Notes under the pieces: model-generated | What the model was told of the DNA's origin: nothing | Seen by the model: only the letters and a program-made list of their open reading frames with translations | Databases searched by the model: none | Made by a program: the position numbers and the translations under genes | Assembly: GCA_034401135.1 (NCBI GenBank) | Contig: JAWZSP010000001.1 | Location: 868,001 to 932,000, forward strand | Reading direction: 5' to 3' | DNA length: 64,000 nt | DNA from: Volutella citrinella | Lineage: Eukaryota > Ascomycota > Sordariomycetes > Hypocreales > Nectriaceae | Shown here: positions 34,811 to 46,325 of the stretch, one piece after another | Layout: the number at the start of each line of letters is the position of its first letter | Numbering within the stretch: the stretch's first letter is position 1

Positions 34811-36466
34811 TAGTTTCGTGGGCATGGCTAGGTCATCTGGATAGGCGTTTTTTTTTCGGTGGGTTGGCGTTGCTCTTTTACAACTGTGCTGTAAGATCAG
34901 TATGTGAGATTGGAGACGGAGCCTTCTTACTACATATTAATTAATTAGTTTATAAAGCCTCAATACCAAAACGAGCATATCCGCGATTTCACTAGCACTA
35001 GCACATCATTGGCCAGAAAGTACCCAAAACACTCTTTGTGAGCTGATGTACGTTGTTCATCTGGTATCCGGTCCTTTGTGCGCTACCCTAAGTCTGGAAG
35101 ATTTGGAGGCATGTGTTGCCTTCATGTTCATAGTAGTCACGTAGTCGTGCCAGACCGTGATTTAGAACAAGCCCACCGCAAATTCATTCATTTAGTATGG
35201 CAAAATCTAGACCTTTTCTCGAGACCCATTCCCCTTGTGGTACTCAGCACAGGACCAGTGCAAACCGGGAAGCGCAAATTGTCTGGCACAAGGAAGACAA
35301 GAGTAAATCACGAAAAAAAGGTCATGAGGACAGCAGCGACCTTGCCTTTTGCACATTTGATGGGCTCTTGGTTGTCATAAGCAAATCCAAGTAAAGTGCG
35401 ACACACGAGCCAAGATTCTGGGCTGCCCAAAGGCCAGATTTCCGGGACTCGTTGTCTCCTGGCCTTCAGGAACAAAAAGGGTCCTCATCCCTTATTCGTC
35501 GGTGAGGTTGATTAGCGCCCGCCTCAACGGGGGGCAAAATGCAACCATTCAATCTCCTGGCATGGGTTGTTGGCACCAATATTTGGCGCCGCATTGGGTC
35601 GTCGACTCGTTCTGTCCTACAATGTGCGGCCCTTTGTCGTAAGTGGCGGAAACATGTGTTCACCTCGTCCGAGGGCTTGGGTACAGTACCGGCGAAACTT
35701 ATCAGCTCCGGTGCTAAGGGGAAACATGAAGGGCATGGGAGGCATTCAACGGCAGTGAGAATTGGAAGTGTCGGAGAGCCTTGTCAGTCCAGGGACTTTG
35801 GGTTTCAGCGTAGTGGCACGGCAGTAGGCTTGATCTCAAGGGCACTAGACACCACTCCCGGACATGTCCCCAAGAAGCAAACGCCTCCCGGTTTTAGGGA
35901 CTTGACCCTACCCAAACAGGCGGGGACGACAACCAGGCGGGGGATAGCGACGGCACGGCCCAGCGTCCCGGCCACTAAAATTGAAAAAGGGCCCCGCGAA
36001 CGCCTAGCACCCACTAAGGCCAGAGGTGGCGCCAGGGGCTGCTGGTTTACCCGGTCCAGGCGGTTGCTGGCGAACCGCTCCACGTGATGTTTACATGGGA
36101 GCTGTCCGGGATGGCAACAAGGCCCCCCTGTTCCCTCCTTGTTCGATGGCTCGAGGAGAAGAGAGTTCTTCTTCCCTCACCGGCTCTTTTACTCGTCTTT
36201 GTCTACAAATCTCGACGCCCTCCTGCTCAACATTGTTACTCCAATCTATAAAATTCCTAATATGCCGTTGCGTGGATTTGGCGATCTCTAGCTCCCGCTC
36301 TCGCTCAGACTTGCGCCGTCCACCGGCCAACGCTAACAACACAGACCCCGTCCCCCCTCCACACAACGATCCGTCATATCAACTGAATCCGTGCACGCGG
36401 TGACAGACTGCGGCTTGAGCCAGTGCGATCCCATTCCAGTCAGACAAAGGGACGCCATCGCCTGTC
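34811..36466. other. intergenic and promoter of the LRR gene
   Basis: A 182-codon ATG-started frame at 35539-36087 is open, but its composition (Arg/Thr/Gly-rich, no motif) does not support a gene. The final 350 bp form the promoter and leader of the LRR gene. Confidence 0.5.
36247..36252 (+). promoter_or_regulatory. TATA box, LRR gene
   Basis: TATAAA 215 nt before the ATG at 36467, the best core-promoter candidate in this leader. Confidence 0.4.
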
Positions 36467-39400
36467 ATGTCTGATACCCAGAAACGCGCGAGCGCGTTGC
36501 CTCGACTCTCCAAGTTGCCTCAACCAAGGCCAACCTCTGGCATCCCCAAACCGACATCTGCTCTTCCTCGACCTGCCTCAACCATTCGACCCGCTGCTTC
36601 GCGAGAGAGCCTCGGCGGGGTAAAGTCAACAGCAACAGGCGGGGATCTTCGAAACCCTCGCCTACGACCCTCGGCTTCCCGCGATCACCTTCGAACCAGC
36701 CTCGGCGGCCCAGGAGATGTCCGGAACCCGCGGCTGCGACCTGCTGCGTCGCGTGAGCAGCTGCGACGGACGTCGCTGGCGAGGCCCCCTCCTACTGCTC
36801 CCTCTCCAATCAAAACCAATGGTACGAGAGTGCCCTCGACTCCTGTCAGGGCGCCGTCATCCCAAGACATAGACGAGCAATCCACAACACCGCCTTTTGA
36901 CCCACCAGGAGAAGCTCTGGGCCTCGATGGGGACGAACACATATTCAAGCGCCGCCTGACGCTGACTCGCCGACCCTCAGAGGTCTTTGCCGCATCACCA
37001 CTGCAGGAGGAGCCGCCTCTGCCTAACCTAATACCTCCTGATGATGGCCCAACATTTGGAACTTTCGGACGTTCAAGCAAGCCGAGACCTTCACTCTCAG
37101 AGAGAACCATGGAAACACTGGCCATGATTCCGTCCTCTCCGGCAATAGGCAAGAAGAGCTCTACCTTCTTTGATCAAGGCCGGCCTGGATCAAGGACGGA
37201 CAGTAGACCGAGGTCAAGAGCCGGTAGTACCGCTTCTCGCCCTGGATCTAGCTACACCTCGGATGGCTCAGGGAGGCTACCATCAAGGGCAGGGAGCCGG
37301 CCGGGCTCTAGTTCAGGGCAAACTGATGTCAGCTTCTCCAGCTTCCGTGCCTCGACCAACTCCTATAAGCCCCCACTGGGAACCATCGACGGCACCCCTC
37401 AAAAACGAGTTTCCGGTATCGCGGCCAACAAGACACCCAAGTCGCGAATGCCAGGCATCAGAGCTGCGCCTGCATCTTCTACGAAGTTGCCCGCTGTTCC
37501 GAGCTTCCCAGATGCCAGGAGCCCGAGTCCAAGCAAGATAGGAGTGCCCACGCCGAAGACTGGATCCAAATCTTTGGCGGCCAGGCCTCTGAGGGCAAAG
37601 CCATCCGCAAAGAACCTATTCAAAAAGCCATCGCTTCCTGCTATTGATAAGTCTGCGCTGACCGACAATTCGTCCGCGAACGGATCCTGGGATGGCGCCA
37701 TCGCTCCCCTCGCACCATCAAATACCTCTTCCAGCTCCAACCTCGCTGAGCCGTCGACACCAGGATCCAACCGCAAATCCTCGGCTGCCCTTCGCGAGCA
37801 AATTGCCCAAGCGAGGGCCGCAAAGAGAGCACAGATGCAACAGGCCCAAGCGTCCGAGGCCCAAAAACCAGCTGCCGAGCACGAAGCCCCGATTGTTCCG
37901 TCTGACAATAGTTTCGATTTTGGAACCAACTACGAAGATCCATTCAACCTCCGTCGCGGAGAAGATCCCAAGAAGAAGGTGATCCAGAACCGTGTGAATG
38001 CTGCCAGGACTTCTGGCCGATTGAACATCGCTGCACTTCATTTAAAGGAGATTCCCCTGGAGGTCATGCAGATGTATGATCTGGAGAACATCAGTGGGTT
38101 TGGCGGCAGCTGGGCCGAAAGCGTGGACCTGACGCGGCTTTTGGCCGCCGACAATGAGCTGGAAGAACTGGACGAATTCATCTTCCCCGACACAAGTCCC
38201 GAGTGCTTTGACGAGGCGCAGGCCAGCCGAGGAAATATCTTTGGAGGCCTGGAAACTCTCGATCTCCACGGAAATCTTCTCAAAGGAGCTCCGCTTGGAT
38301 TAAGGCGTCTGAATTATCTGACGTCGCTGAATTTGGTATGTGTTGACGTCGCTGATTCGAAAATACTCGGATCTTTGATGTATGCTAACGAAGAATAGTC
38401 GTCCAACAGGCTCACTAATAATAGCCTGGATACAATTTCACAGATTACTTCACTCAAAGATCTGAAGCTCGCCAACAATCTGTTTTACGGGCCTCTAAAC
38501 TCAAATCTGTCCAACCTCACAGGACTGGAAATCCTCGATCTACATGGCAACAACATCTCTGCCCTTCCCCGGAAGATCGAGAGCATGACACATCTGAGAA
38601 TCCTGAACTTGGGCGAGAACAGCTTCGAAACATTGCCTTTTGACGGCCTAGCCCAACTGCCCCTGACGGAACTGGTGATCAAAAGAAACAAGCTCAAGGA
38701 CACTCTGATTGAGGAGCCGATCGAGAGTCTCCCGCACCTGCAAACTTTGGACGCATCCTCGAACCAGATTGCGCGACTTGTTCCTCTTGGTGCAAAGATC
38801 CACTTCCCCGTTGCCCATTCCATCTCCCTTTCCATGAACCGGCTCCAAGGCCTACCGGACATGACTTCCTGGACGAATCTGTTGACACTCACCGTGGATG
38901 AAAACAATATCTCGGGCATTCCAAACAGCTTTATGAGCCTTGAGAAGCTCCGCCATGCCGATTTCTCAAGCAACGACATCCGAGTCGTGCCACCAGAGAT
39001 TTCCAGAATGGAGAATCTCTCCATGATCCGACTGAGTGGAAATCCCTTGCGGGACAAGAAGTTTATCTCCATCACTACTGAGGACTTGAAGGAGATCCTT
39101 GCTGGACGACTAGAACCCCCGCCTCCTTACCAAGAGCCTGCTGCACAAATTGGCATCTTGGACGTGCTGAGTGATGCCAAGGTCGCCGAGACCACTACCC
39201 GACCGGCGCCCGAAGCACCGGCGCCACCCCAGGCGCAGCCAGCTGAAGAGGAATACCGTTCCGATGATGACTTCACCACACCACCGCAAAGTCCTTATCG
39301 ATCCCGGTCCCAAACAGTTTCAAGCCGACGTTCCCGCTCACACACCGCCTCAAAGGAGAGCTGGCCCGTAAAACCCGGTGGAATTCTAGACCGTTCGAAC

Positions 39401-40051
39401 ACACAATCTTCATCTCTCCACCCTGTGGTAAGCTCGCAAGTTGCAGCTGAGCACCAAGTGCGCCAAATATTCCTGCAACACAACCTATTCACAAGCTTGC
39501 CAAACTCTCTCAGCTTCTTCACTGAGACGCTGTCGATTTTGTCAATCTCGCACAACCAACTCGTTGCAGAGTCATACTTGACAGAGGACCTTGAGCTCCC
39601 CGCTCTGAGGGAACTAAATCTAGCCTCAAACCACATTACCGGCCTGGAAACGCTGACCAAGTTTCTGCACGCACCGAGGCTTGAAAAGCTAGACGTGTCC
39701 CTTAACCGAGTCACGACGATCCCGCTGAACCTAAAAGAAACCTTTCCGAGTCTGAACGTCCTACTTCTGGCGAATAATCACCTTGTTGACCTGGAGCCGG
39801 ACATGATTCGAGGACTAAAGATTGTTGATGCAAGCAACAACGACATTTCCCACCTCAACCCCCGGCTTGGACTCCTTGGTGGACCTGGGGGGTTAGAGCG
39901 ACTCGAGGTTACGGGCAACCGCTTTAGAATCCCACGATGGAACGTACTGGAGAGGGGTACTGAGGCGACTCTGCGGTGGCTGCGTGGCCGTGTGCCAGTC
40001 GCGGAGATGGCTGCCTGGAAGGGTGACGACGGGGAACCCGAAGTGGATTGA
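36467..40051 (+). CDS. LRRC40-like leucine-rich repeat protein with long disordered N-terminus (1173 aa)
   Basis: Two exons, 36467-38335 and 38399-40051; the 63-nt intron (GTATGT..ATAG) falls inside the LRR array, between LTSLNL and SSNRL. Residues 1-500 are Ser/Pro/Arg-rich with repeated RLRPSASR/RLRPAASR units, many SP/TP sites and SRPGS repeats, suggesting a phosphorylated, microtubule- or scaffold-binding tail. A helical AREQIAQARAAKRAQMQQA stretch lies near residue 440. LRRs of about 23 residues run from about 540 to 880 and again from about 985 to 1140, split by an acidic/Ser-rich linker. The C-terminal GTEATLRWLRGRVP resembles the end of LRRC40-type proteins. The cellular role is unknown; LRRs imply a protein-interaction scaffold. 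Spindle-pole LRR proteins (Cdc11/Nud1) are an alternative with similar layout. Confidence 0.88.
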
Positions 40052-40780
40052 CAGGAGAAAAGAAACTAGAGTTCAGGCGTTTTGTCGGGTCTTGGGCTGG
40101 CAGGCCTCCGAAGAAAATTACGAGAGTTGACGGCGTATCGTGCGTTTTGGGTCTGTTTCTTCTTTATTAACATCAGTTGGCGGAGGGTACTCGGCCCCTC
40201 CCCCCCTGCAAAAAGCACTCTCGGGTTAGACTGTACAGCCCTCACCCTTTAGTGAGAAAAGACAAGGCAGGCCGAGACCGCCCTATTCCAACCTATTCTA
40301 CACCATGCAGCCCGATATAGCATCAGAACGGTGCACAAGCAATGATGAATGGCGGCACGTGAATGGCTACCTTAGTTGAGGCAGCCTGGCCCCTTCCGCT
40401 GTCCAACTTATTTCCCAAACTTGGTCGCGCTGCTTCAAACTTTTTATCATGCATTTGCTATTTAGAAGGAGCGTTTGGATTTCGTGGTAGCTCTGGGGCA
40501 GTGCAGCCCGGCGGGTGCGAGGCCGTCTCCTAGACCAAAAGGGTTCCTTTGCCATCACGGTTTCGTGTTTCTAAGGCCAGCAAACATTTATAAACCCAGA
40601 GCCCAGAGCGCAAATCTTTATTCGCACTCGACTTCCGGCTTGTTATTGATTACAGCTGCGCTGGGGCAAAGACACAAACATCACGATCAGCGCGCTGCGA
40701 CCCCAGAAGCAAAGCGTACAACAAACAAACAAGCAAACGAACCAACACGCGCAACGCAAGACACGACTCTACGACGTCGT
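40052..40780. other. intergenic, promoter of the two-TM protein gene
   Basis: 3' end of the LRR gene, then a leader rich in ACAAAC repeats before 40781. No other gene seen. Confidence 0.5.
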
Positions 40781-41128
40781 ATGCCACCACTAGCAAAAAT
40801 GCACGACTTTCAGAGCCAGTCGCCCGACGGCGATACCACGATCCGAATCCTGGCCTTGGTGACAGCGTGCGGGTGGATTCTCTTTGGCGTCATCTGCATC
40901 CTGTGCATCAACGGGCGCGGACGAGCAGGCCGATGGATCCCCGAATGGTACCTCGACTCGGCGGGCACGACATTGGATCGCGCAGCCGTTGTGGCGTGGT
41001 GGGCGGCGGTGCTGGTGCTGTGGCCCGCGATCCTGCCCATGCTGTTGGTGAGGAAGATTGGCGTGTGGCTGTTCGGCCGGTGCGCGGGATGCAGACACGG
41101 GGGCAGCCAGGATGATGCGGAAAAGTGA
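40781..41128 (+). CDS. small two-TM membrane protein (115 aa)
   Basis: Frame from ATG 40781; a second in-frame ATG at 40799 could be the true start. There are two strong hydrophobic helices: about residues 23-43 (IRILALVTACGWILFGVICI) and about 70-92 (AAVVAWWAAVLVLWPAILPM), separated by a short Gly/Arg/Trp loop. The C-terminus is basic and then acidic, with a CAGC pair. No family recognised. The two-helix hairpin, good length for the frame and an A-rich leader support a real gene, but homologues would be decisive. Confidence 0.6.
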   Translation: MPPLAKMHDFQSQSPDGDTTIRILALVTACGWILFGVICILCINGRGRAGRWIPEWYLDSAGTTLDRAAVVAWWAAVLVLWPAILPMLLVRKIGVWLFGRCAGCRHGGSQDDAEK

Positions 41129-42550
41129 ACCGCGAAAGATGGTTGGATCCCGAACGCGACTCGAGACCAGGCTGGAAGATGCAGCTGTGGTGACACGACA
41201 CCCTGAGCCGAGGTTCATCTGCGCATCATCATCGCAACCTGACGGGGCTTGGGAGTTGCTGAGGTCTGGGAGATGGACCGCGACGAGACATGATTCATTG
41301 GCTGGCGCATATCGGATCGGATTACGGATACGGATAACAGGAATAACTATCGGCTTGGTTGGGTTTCATACGAGGAATTGGGATTTGGTGGGGACAATGG
41401 CATTCTCAGGCACAGCAGGATAATCTATATCGGAACAGACAGACATTCGTTTGCCCCCGATATTGGGCTTAGGTTTTGATCTTTTGCTCCTGTGAAAATC
41501 AGCACCATACTGGTTACGGCCATGTTGTGCCCGCCCCATATCCGGTTGTTCTGTGAAAGAGGGCAGAATATTGAATTCTGTCCTGTAAGCTACTAGCCAG
41601 TCTCCTGTTTGTCATTCATTGAGCCACGGCAACCCGAGCCCGGGCGACCGCTTTGGGACGACGACTGCTTTCAAATGTCTGAGAAAGATGGGGGCTCAAT
41701 GAGCGTCTCAGCGTGAGCGTTCTCGAGTCCGAGTCTGAACGCATTGTGGTGAGTGGCCCTCCTCACCGAAGCGGTGCACGCTGCAAAGCGCCCCCCTGCG
41801 CATGCCTAGAGTTGACCTGCGCCCGAATGCAGCCTAGCGCCCGCATTTTGACACCAGCCTCCCCGATTGCCATTGGCGGGAGGGGTCATGCCAGGTACAT
41901 GTACCTCTTTGCCCAGCCAACGGCAAGTGCCAGGGGCACAAGCGCGGCTCGAGTCCCGTGTGCCCCAGCCTTCAGCCTTGGGGGGTTGAGACAGGACTTG
42001 ACTTTCCCGCACACGGAAAAACTCCAGTTCCCTGCACTCGCTGCGCTGTGCTTGCTTCACGCAATCCACTCGAAACAGCGACTCCCCTCGAAACGCCCCG
42101 ACTGCGCGCGCCTTTCTTTTGCTTTACTTTGCGTGCGATCGACCCGATTCGCTACGTGCGCCGCGTCGCCCCCCCGGCATACTCGCTGCGTCCGCGAAAA
42201 ACCCCCGTCGTTCGCTGTGCTTCTGTTTTGCCCATGCACAGGTGCTGCTGCTCGGTCGCGCGTGCGTCTGCATCCTGACCAATTCCGCCCAGCCACGACG
42301 ACGTCACGGACCCATCGCAACGCGGGCGTGAGCACCGTCGGCAGAAACGCGACGTAAAACAACAAAAAACAATCGAGCTCCATATTACCATCTGGTTCTG
42401 TGGGCAGGGAGGGGATTTTCCCTCGACCGATTCTCACGTCCTGGCCCCTTTTGCTCCCGCCCGGCCAGATATTCGACCTCCCAGGCCGCGGCCCGTCTCA
42501 GTCTCTACGGCTAACCCATTGGCCGCATCTTGACCACCTCCTCCATTGCA
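41129..42550. other. intergenic, promoter of the coiled-coil protein gene
   Basis: A 214-codon frame at 41713-42357 starts at a non-ATG codon and has Cys/Arg/Ser-rich non-protein composition. The last 250 bp are CT/CCG-rich leader. Nothing else seen. Confidence 0.5.
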
Positions 42551-44263
42551 ATGGCTTCAAATGCAGACTCGCCTAGGCCGGATGAGCGGCAACCGTCCGA
42601 GAGTGCCGTGCCGGACAGTCCGTTGCAACGGCCGTCGACTCCCGGAGACCTCATCCCGTCCGACTCGCAGGTCACGCTACCATCCACTGAGATCCCCCAG
42701 TCACCCATCGACCCCAACGAATCCTTCAAGACTGAAGTCAACGACGACCGACCTGCAATCACTGTGATTCCCTCCTCCCTCACACCCCCACCCTCGACGC
42801 AGGTCAACGCACATGGCCAAAATGGCGTGCCCAGGAGGCCCCTCTCCAGCTCCCAGCAGTCGACGCTCTTCTCGCCTCCAGCCACCATCCCCACCAACTT
42901 CCCTACCCGTAGGCTCTCCTCCGACTATGTACCGCCTACCTCACAGCAAGTCGCCGATGCGTCGGTCGATGAGCTCCGTTCGTTGCTGCAGAATTGCATC
43001 GCCGAGAACCAGAAGCTGAAGATGGAGACGGCCCACCACAAGCTCCAGTACAACCTCCTGAGCTTACAGGCGGATGAGGACTCTAAGCGGGCTGCCGTCG
43101 AACACGACATGATTCGTCGCGAGGTGGATGCCCTACGGACAGCCGAGCACTGCAGGCAGGCGAAGCGAGAGCTCAGCACGTCTTCGGAGTCGACCCAGGC
43201 TAAGTATCTGCAAATGAAGATGTGGTTTGAGGCCGCTAGCGACGAGGTGGAAACTCTTCACCGTCGTTTCAAGGCGGCCAAGAAGGTCATCCAGCAAAAG
43301 GAAGAAGAGACCATGGCGCTCAGTGAGGAGAGAGATATGCTCTTAAACCGTATCCGTGAGAACCGGGAACACCTCCAAAGCATGTGTAGCCCTGGGGGCC
43401 TCTTCCATGGTGTTATGTCGCCAAAGCAACAAGCCCATGTCATGTCAACCCCTCGCCTCCATCGAACTACTCCCCGCCAGACGCCGAGATCGACGATGCA
43501 TGAGGCTCGTGAAGGCGAGCACGGTCTCTCAGCGTTGATCCAGGCCATGAGTCAGGATAACAACAGTGCCCCTTCAACCCCCGTGCAGTCCCACCAACCA
43601 GCTCCCAGACATTTGGGCAGGCACCAACGCAACGCCCAGTCCATGTCGTCTCTACCAACGACACCCATGAACCGCCCTCGTGGCGAATACAGTGGCCTCC
43701 TACCATCTGTAGACCTGGTTCCTCAGACGGAACCCCAGCGACAGATACAGCGCCACTATCCTACGACACCGGTAGCGAGGTCCGAGCGACGACGGAAGAG
43801 CCGAGAGAGCACAATATCTGTCGACGACAACGAGGAGCTGGCCCGACAAGCCTTGGAATCTGTGGCGGCTCACTCCTTTGTTTCCCAGGCGTCGCAATCG
43901 TCACGCCCATCCCAAGGAGGGCAGCCACGCCGCGGGGGCGATGATGATGAGGAAGTGTTTGATAGTCAAGCCAGCCAAGCGGCTACGGAGCTGCTGAGGC
44001 GGGATCCTCGGCAGAGCTTCGAAGTGGCCAGCTCGACGGGCTCGCCTGACGGTACGCCTGGTCCGGCCGAGAAGTCGGCTCGGATGCACGCCAAGCTGTT
44101 CAGCCTCAAAGGGGACGTGGACAAGCGAAAGTTTAGCGGAAACCATGGGTCGAGCGAGGAAGTGCGCCGAGAGCATGGTAGCCCCTCCAAGAAGCTCCGG
44201 GTTGGCGGCGCCCTGGTGGATGACCGACGCAAGGTCGGCCTGGGAATACAGTATGGCCGGTAA
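42551..44263 (+). CDS. coiled-coil protein with disordered Ser/Pro-rich flanks (570 aa)
   Basis: Single exon. I chose ATG 42551 because the longer frame begins at a TTG. Residues 1-125 are Ser/Pro/Thr-rich. About 130-290 is a predicted coiled coil (VDELRSLLQNCIAENQKLK, through KMWFEAASDEVETLHRRF, to EERDMLLNRIRENREHL). It is followed by a conserved-looking TPRLHRTTPRQTPRS segment, a Gln/Ser-rich region with DDNEELARQALESVAAHSF, and a basic C-terminus (HGSPSKKLRVGG) resembling a nuclear localisation signal. A nuclear or cytoskeletal scaffold is plausible. I do not recognise the family. Many SP/TP sites suggest kinase regulation. Confidence 0.82.
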   Translation: MASNADSPRPDERQPSESAVPDSPLQRPSTPGDLIPSDSQVTLPSTEIPQSPIDPNESFKTEVNDDRPAITVIPSSLTPPPSTQVNAHGQNGVPRRPLSSSQQSTLFSPPATIPTNFPTRRLSSDYVPPTSQQVADASVDELRSLLQNCIAENQKLKMETAHHKLQYNLLSLQADEDSKRAAVEHDMIRREVDALRTAEHCRQAKRELSTSSESTQAKYLQMKMWFEAASDEVETLHRRFKAAKKVIQQKEEETMALSEERDMLLNRIRENREHLQSMCSPGGLFHGVMSPKQQAHVMSTPRLHRTTPRQTPRSTMHEAREGEHGLSALIQAMSQDNNSAPSTPVQSHQPAPRHLGRHQRNAQSMSSLPTTPMNRPRGEYSGLLPSVDLVPQTEPQRQIQRHYPTTPVARSERRRKSRESTISVDDNEELARQALESVAAHSFVSQASQSSRPSQGGQPRRGGDDDEEVFDSQASQAATELLRRDPRQSFEVASSTGSPDGTPGPAEKSARMHAKLFSLKGDVDKRKFSGNHGSSEEVRREHGSPSKKLRVGGALVDDRRKVGLGIQYGR

Positions 44264-44577
44264 GAAAGGAGGCGGCCAGGATTGTCAATAAAGAAATCCG
44301 CATCGGATACTGCATGGGGCTGCGATGCCCAGAGGACAAGGCATGGCACCACGGCACAGCAGCATTGGGCTAGAACAATTTGATCATGGGAATAGGCATC
44401 CCGGACAGCGGCCATTTGATCTTCGGAGATCACAGACATAACCATAGTTTGATAGGTTCATAGGCATCGGGGTTGGATAAATGACAAGAATATACCAAGC
44501 ACGTAGTGTTGCTGCTTTCTTGCTTGCACCGCCGCATCGTTGACTCACCGCCACGTACGACAGCCACAGCTCCAGAG

Positions 44578-44583
44578 CCGAGG
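44578..44583. promoter_or_regulatory. candidate FarA/FarB fatty-acid response element
   Basis: CCGAGG (reverse CCTCGG) is the core bound by the Zn2Cys6 regulators FarA and FarB, which induce beta-oxidation genes on fatty acids in Aspergillus. It lies 483 nt before the thiolase start. A single hexamer is weak evidence, since it occurs by chance about once per 2 kb. Confidence 0.3.
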
Positions 44584-44988
44584 ACAGAGCCGGGAGCTGC
44601 CCCACACTAGTACAAGATGGGCTGCGGGCCGGCGAAGGAGGCCGGGGCGGGTCGGGGAAGGTGCATCCGAAAGGTGGAAGAGCGCTTACCCGGACAGTTG
44701 CCATGTGCCATGACGAGTAAATGTTTCTGGGCATGACAGCTCTTGCCGCGAATACTTTATCTCCCTCATCCTCGTCTCCTCTGTTTCTGGGGATCCTTTG
44801 CGAAGCATTCATTGAGTTGAGCATCCATCTGCTATCTTGCTGCCATATTTGCTGCCGACATTGGCCAATTCCTCAATCGCTAGCACTGAGCGCCCAGTCC
44901 GCCACTGTCGGATCCCGGTCTCAACTGCCGATCCCACACCCGACACGCACCAGCGCGGTACCGGAGTTGATTCGGGCAGAGGCGCATT

Positions 44989-44994
44989 TATAAG
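44989..44994 (+). promoter_or_regulatory. TATA box, thiolase gene
   Basis: TATAAG within TTTATAAGTATAT, 72 nt before the ATG at 45066. Confidence 0.55.
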
Positions 44995-45065
44995 TATATC
45001 CTGGACCAGGATAGCCTCGAAACCGCAAGTTCCTAGGATCTCCACCTCACCACAACCTCGTCGCA

Positions 45066-46325
45066 ATGCCTCAGCTCCCCAAGGGCCTCAAGGGCGTCCT
45101 CACCAAGGCGCCCACCGACACCGTCATCCTCTCCTCGGTCCGCACGCCCATCTGCCGCTCCTACAAGGGCCAGCTCAAGGATGCCTTTCCCGAAGAGCTT
45201 CTCGCTACGGTCCTCCGGGGCACTCTCGAGGCCAACCCGGAGCTTGACCCTGCCGCCATCCAGGATGTCGGTGTCGGCGTCGTCCTGTCGGAGCTGGGCG
45301 GTTCCAAGGCTGCGCGTATGGCCATGAACCACGTCGGCTACCCCAACTCTACCTCGCTCTACACCGTCAACCGAGCTTGCTCGTCATCCCTCCAGGCCAT
45401 TGCCTCCGTGGCTGCCCAGATCCAGGTCGGCGCCATTGACGTCGGTATCGGTGCCGGTATGGAGAGCATGACCCGCAACTACGGCTCGCGCGCCATTCCC
45501 GTCGACCTCTGGCCCGAGCTGCGCGACTCGCCCAACCACCACGCCCGCGACTGCATTATGCCCATGGGCCTGACCTCGGAGAATGTCGCCGAGCGCTACA
45601 ACGTTTCTCGCGCCGATCAGGACGCCCTCGCTGTTGAGTCGCACCGCCGAGCTGCTAAAGCTCGCGCCGAAGGCCACTTCGACGCCGAGATTGTTCCCGT
45701 GAATACCCGCTTCCAGGAGGTCGACAAGCAGGGCAACAAGGTCGGTGAGGAGCAGAAGATTACCGTCACTGCCGACGACGGAATTCGCAGCAATGCTACC
45801 CTTGAGGGTCTGGCCAAGCTGAAGCCTGCTTTCAAGCCTGATGGTGCCTCTACTGCTGGTAACTCCAGCCAAGTTTCCGACGGCGCTGCTGCCACTCTGC
45901 TCATGCGCCGCAGCACCGCGACTGCTCTGGGACTCTCCGACCGCATCATCGGCAAGTTTGTCTCTGCTGTGACTGTTGGCTGCGACCCCGATGAGATGGG
46001 AGTCGGCCCCGCCGTCGCTATTCCCAAGCTGCTAGACCAGGTCGGTTTGACCAACGCCGACGTCGACCGCTGGGAGATCAACGAGGCCTTCGCCAGCCAG
46101 GCCCTCTACTCTATCCGCAAGCTGGGTCTCGAGGATGCCCTAGCCCAGGGCAAGGTGAACCCCGACGGCGGCGCCATCGCCCTCGGTCACCCTCTGGGCG
46201 CGACCGGCGCCCGCATGACCAGCACGCTCCTTCACGGTCTGGGCCGAACCGGCGGCGATGTTGGTGTGGTGAGCATGTGTGTCGGCACTGGTATGGGCAT
46301 GGCTGGTCTCTTTGTCCGGGAGTAA
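45066..46325 (+). CDS. 3-ketoacyl-CoA thiolase (acetyl-CoA acyltransferase)
   Basis: Single exon, 419 aa, starting at the ATG of MPQLPKGLKG. All thiolase signatures are present: nucleophilic C105 in VNRACSSSLQ, the NEAFA block, H375 in GGAIALGHPLGATGAR, and C405 in SMCVGTGMG. The enzyme cleaves 3-ketoacyl-CoA to acetyl-CoA and a shortened acyl-CoA, the last step of beta-oxidation. It aligns best with the peroxisomal ACAA1/Pot1 type. The N-terminus has no PTS2 nonapeptide of the usual (R/K)(L/V/I)x5(H/Q)(L/A) form, and the C-terminus (FVRE) is not PTS1. The location is therefore open: mitochondrial, cytosolic or piggy-back import. Codon use is strongly C-ending, as in highly expressed genes. 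Confidence 0.95.
   Translation: MPQLPKGLKGVLTKAPTDTVILSSVRTPICRSYKGQLKDAFPEELLATVLRGTLEANPELDPAAIQDVGVGVVLSELGGSKAARMAMNHVGYPNSTSLYTVNRACSSSLQAIASVAAQIQVGAIDVGIGAGMESMTRNYGSRAIPVDLWPELRDSPNHHARDCIMPMGLTSENVAERYNVSRADQDALAVESHRRAAKARAEGHFDAEIVPVNTRFQEVDKQGNKVGEEQKITVTADDGIRSNATLEGLAKLKPAFKPDGASTAGNSSQVSDGAAATLLMRRSTATALGLSDRIIGKFVSAVTVGCDPDEMGVGPAVAIPKLLDQVGLTNADVDRWEINEAFASQALYSIRKLGLEDALAQGKVNPDGGAIALGHPLGATGARMTSTLLHGLGRTGGDVGVVSMCVGTGMGMAGLFVRE

Larger units (their letters stand above)
44264..45065. other. promoter region of the thiolase gene
   Basis: About 800 bp upstream of the thiolase. It holds a TATA box at 44989-44994 and one CCGAGG hexamer at 44578-44583. No gene is visible. Confidence 0.55.

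Noticed and set aside
35539..36087. ATG-started frame of 182 codons
   Set aside because: Composition is not protein-like, no motif, and it precedes a promoter region; kept only as a note.
41713..42357. Plus-strand frame of 214 codons
   Set aside because: Non-ATG start and lies in the promoter and leader of the coiled-coil gene.
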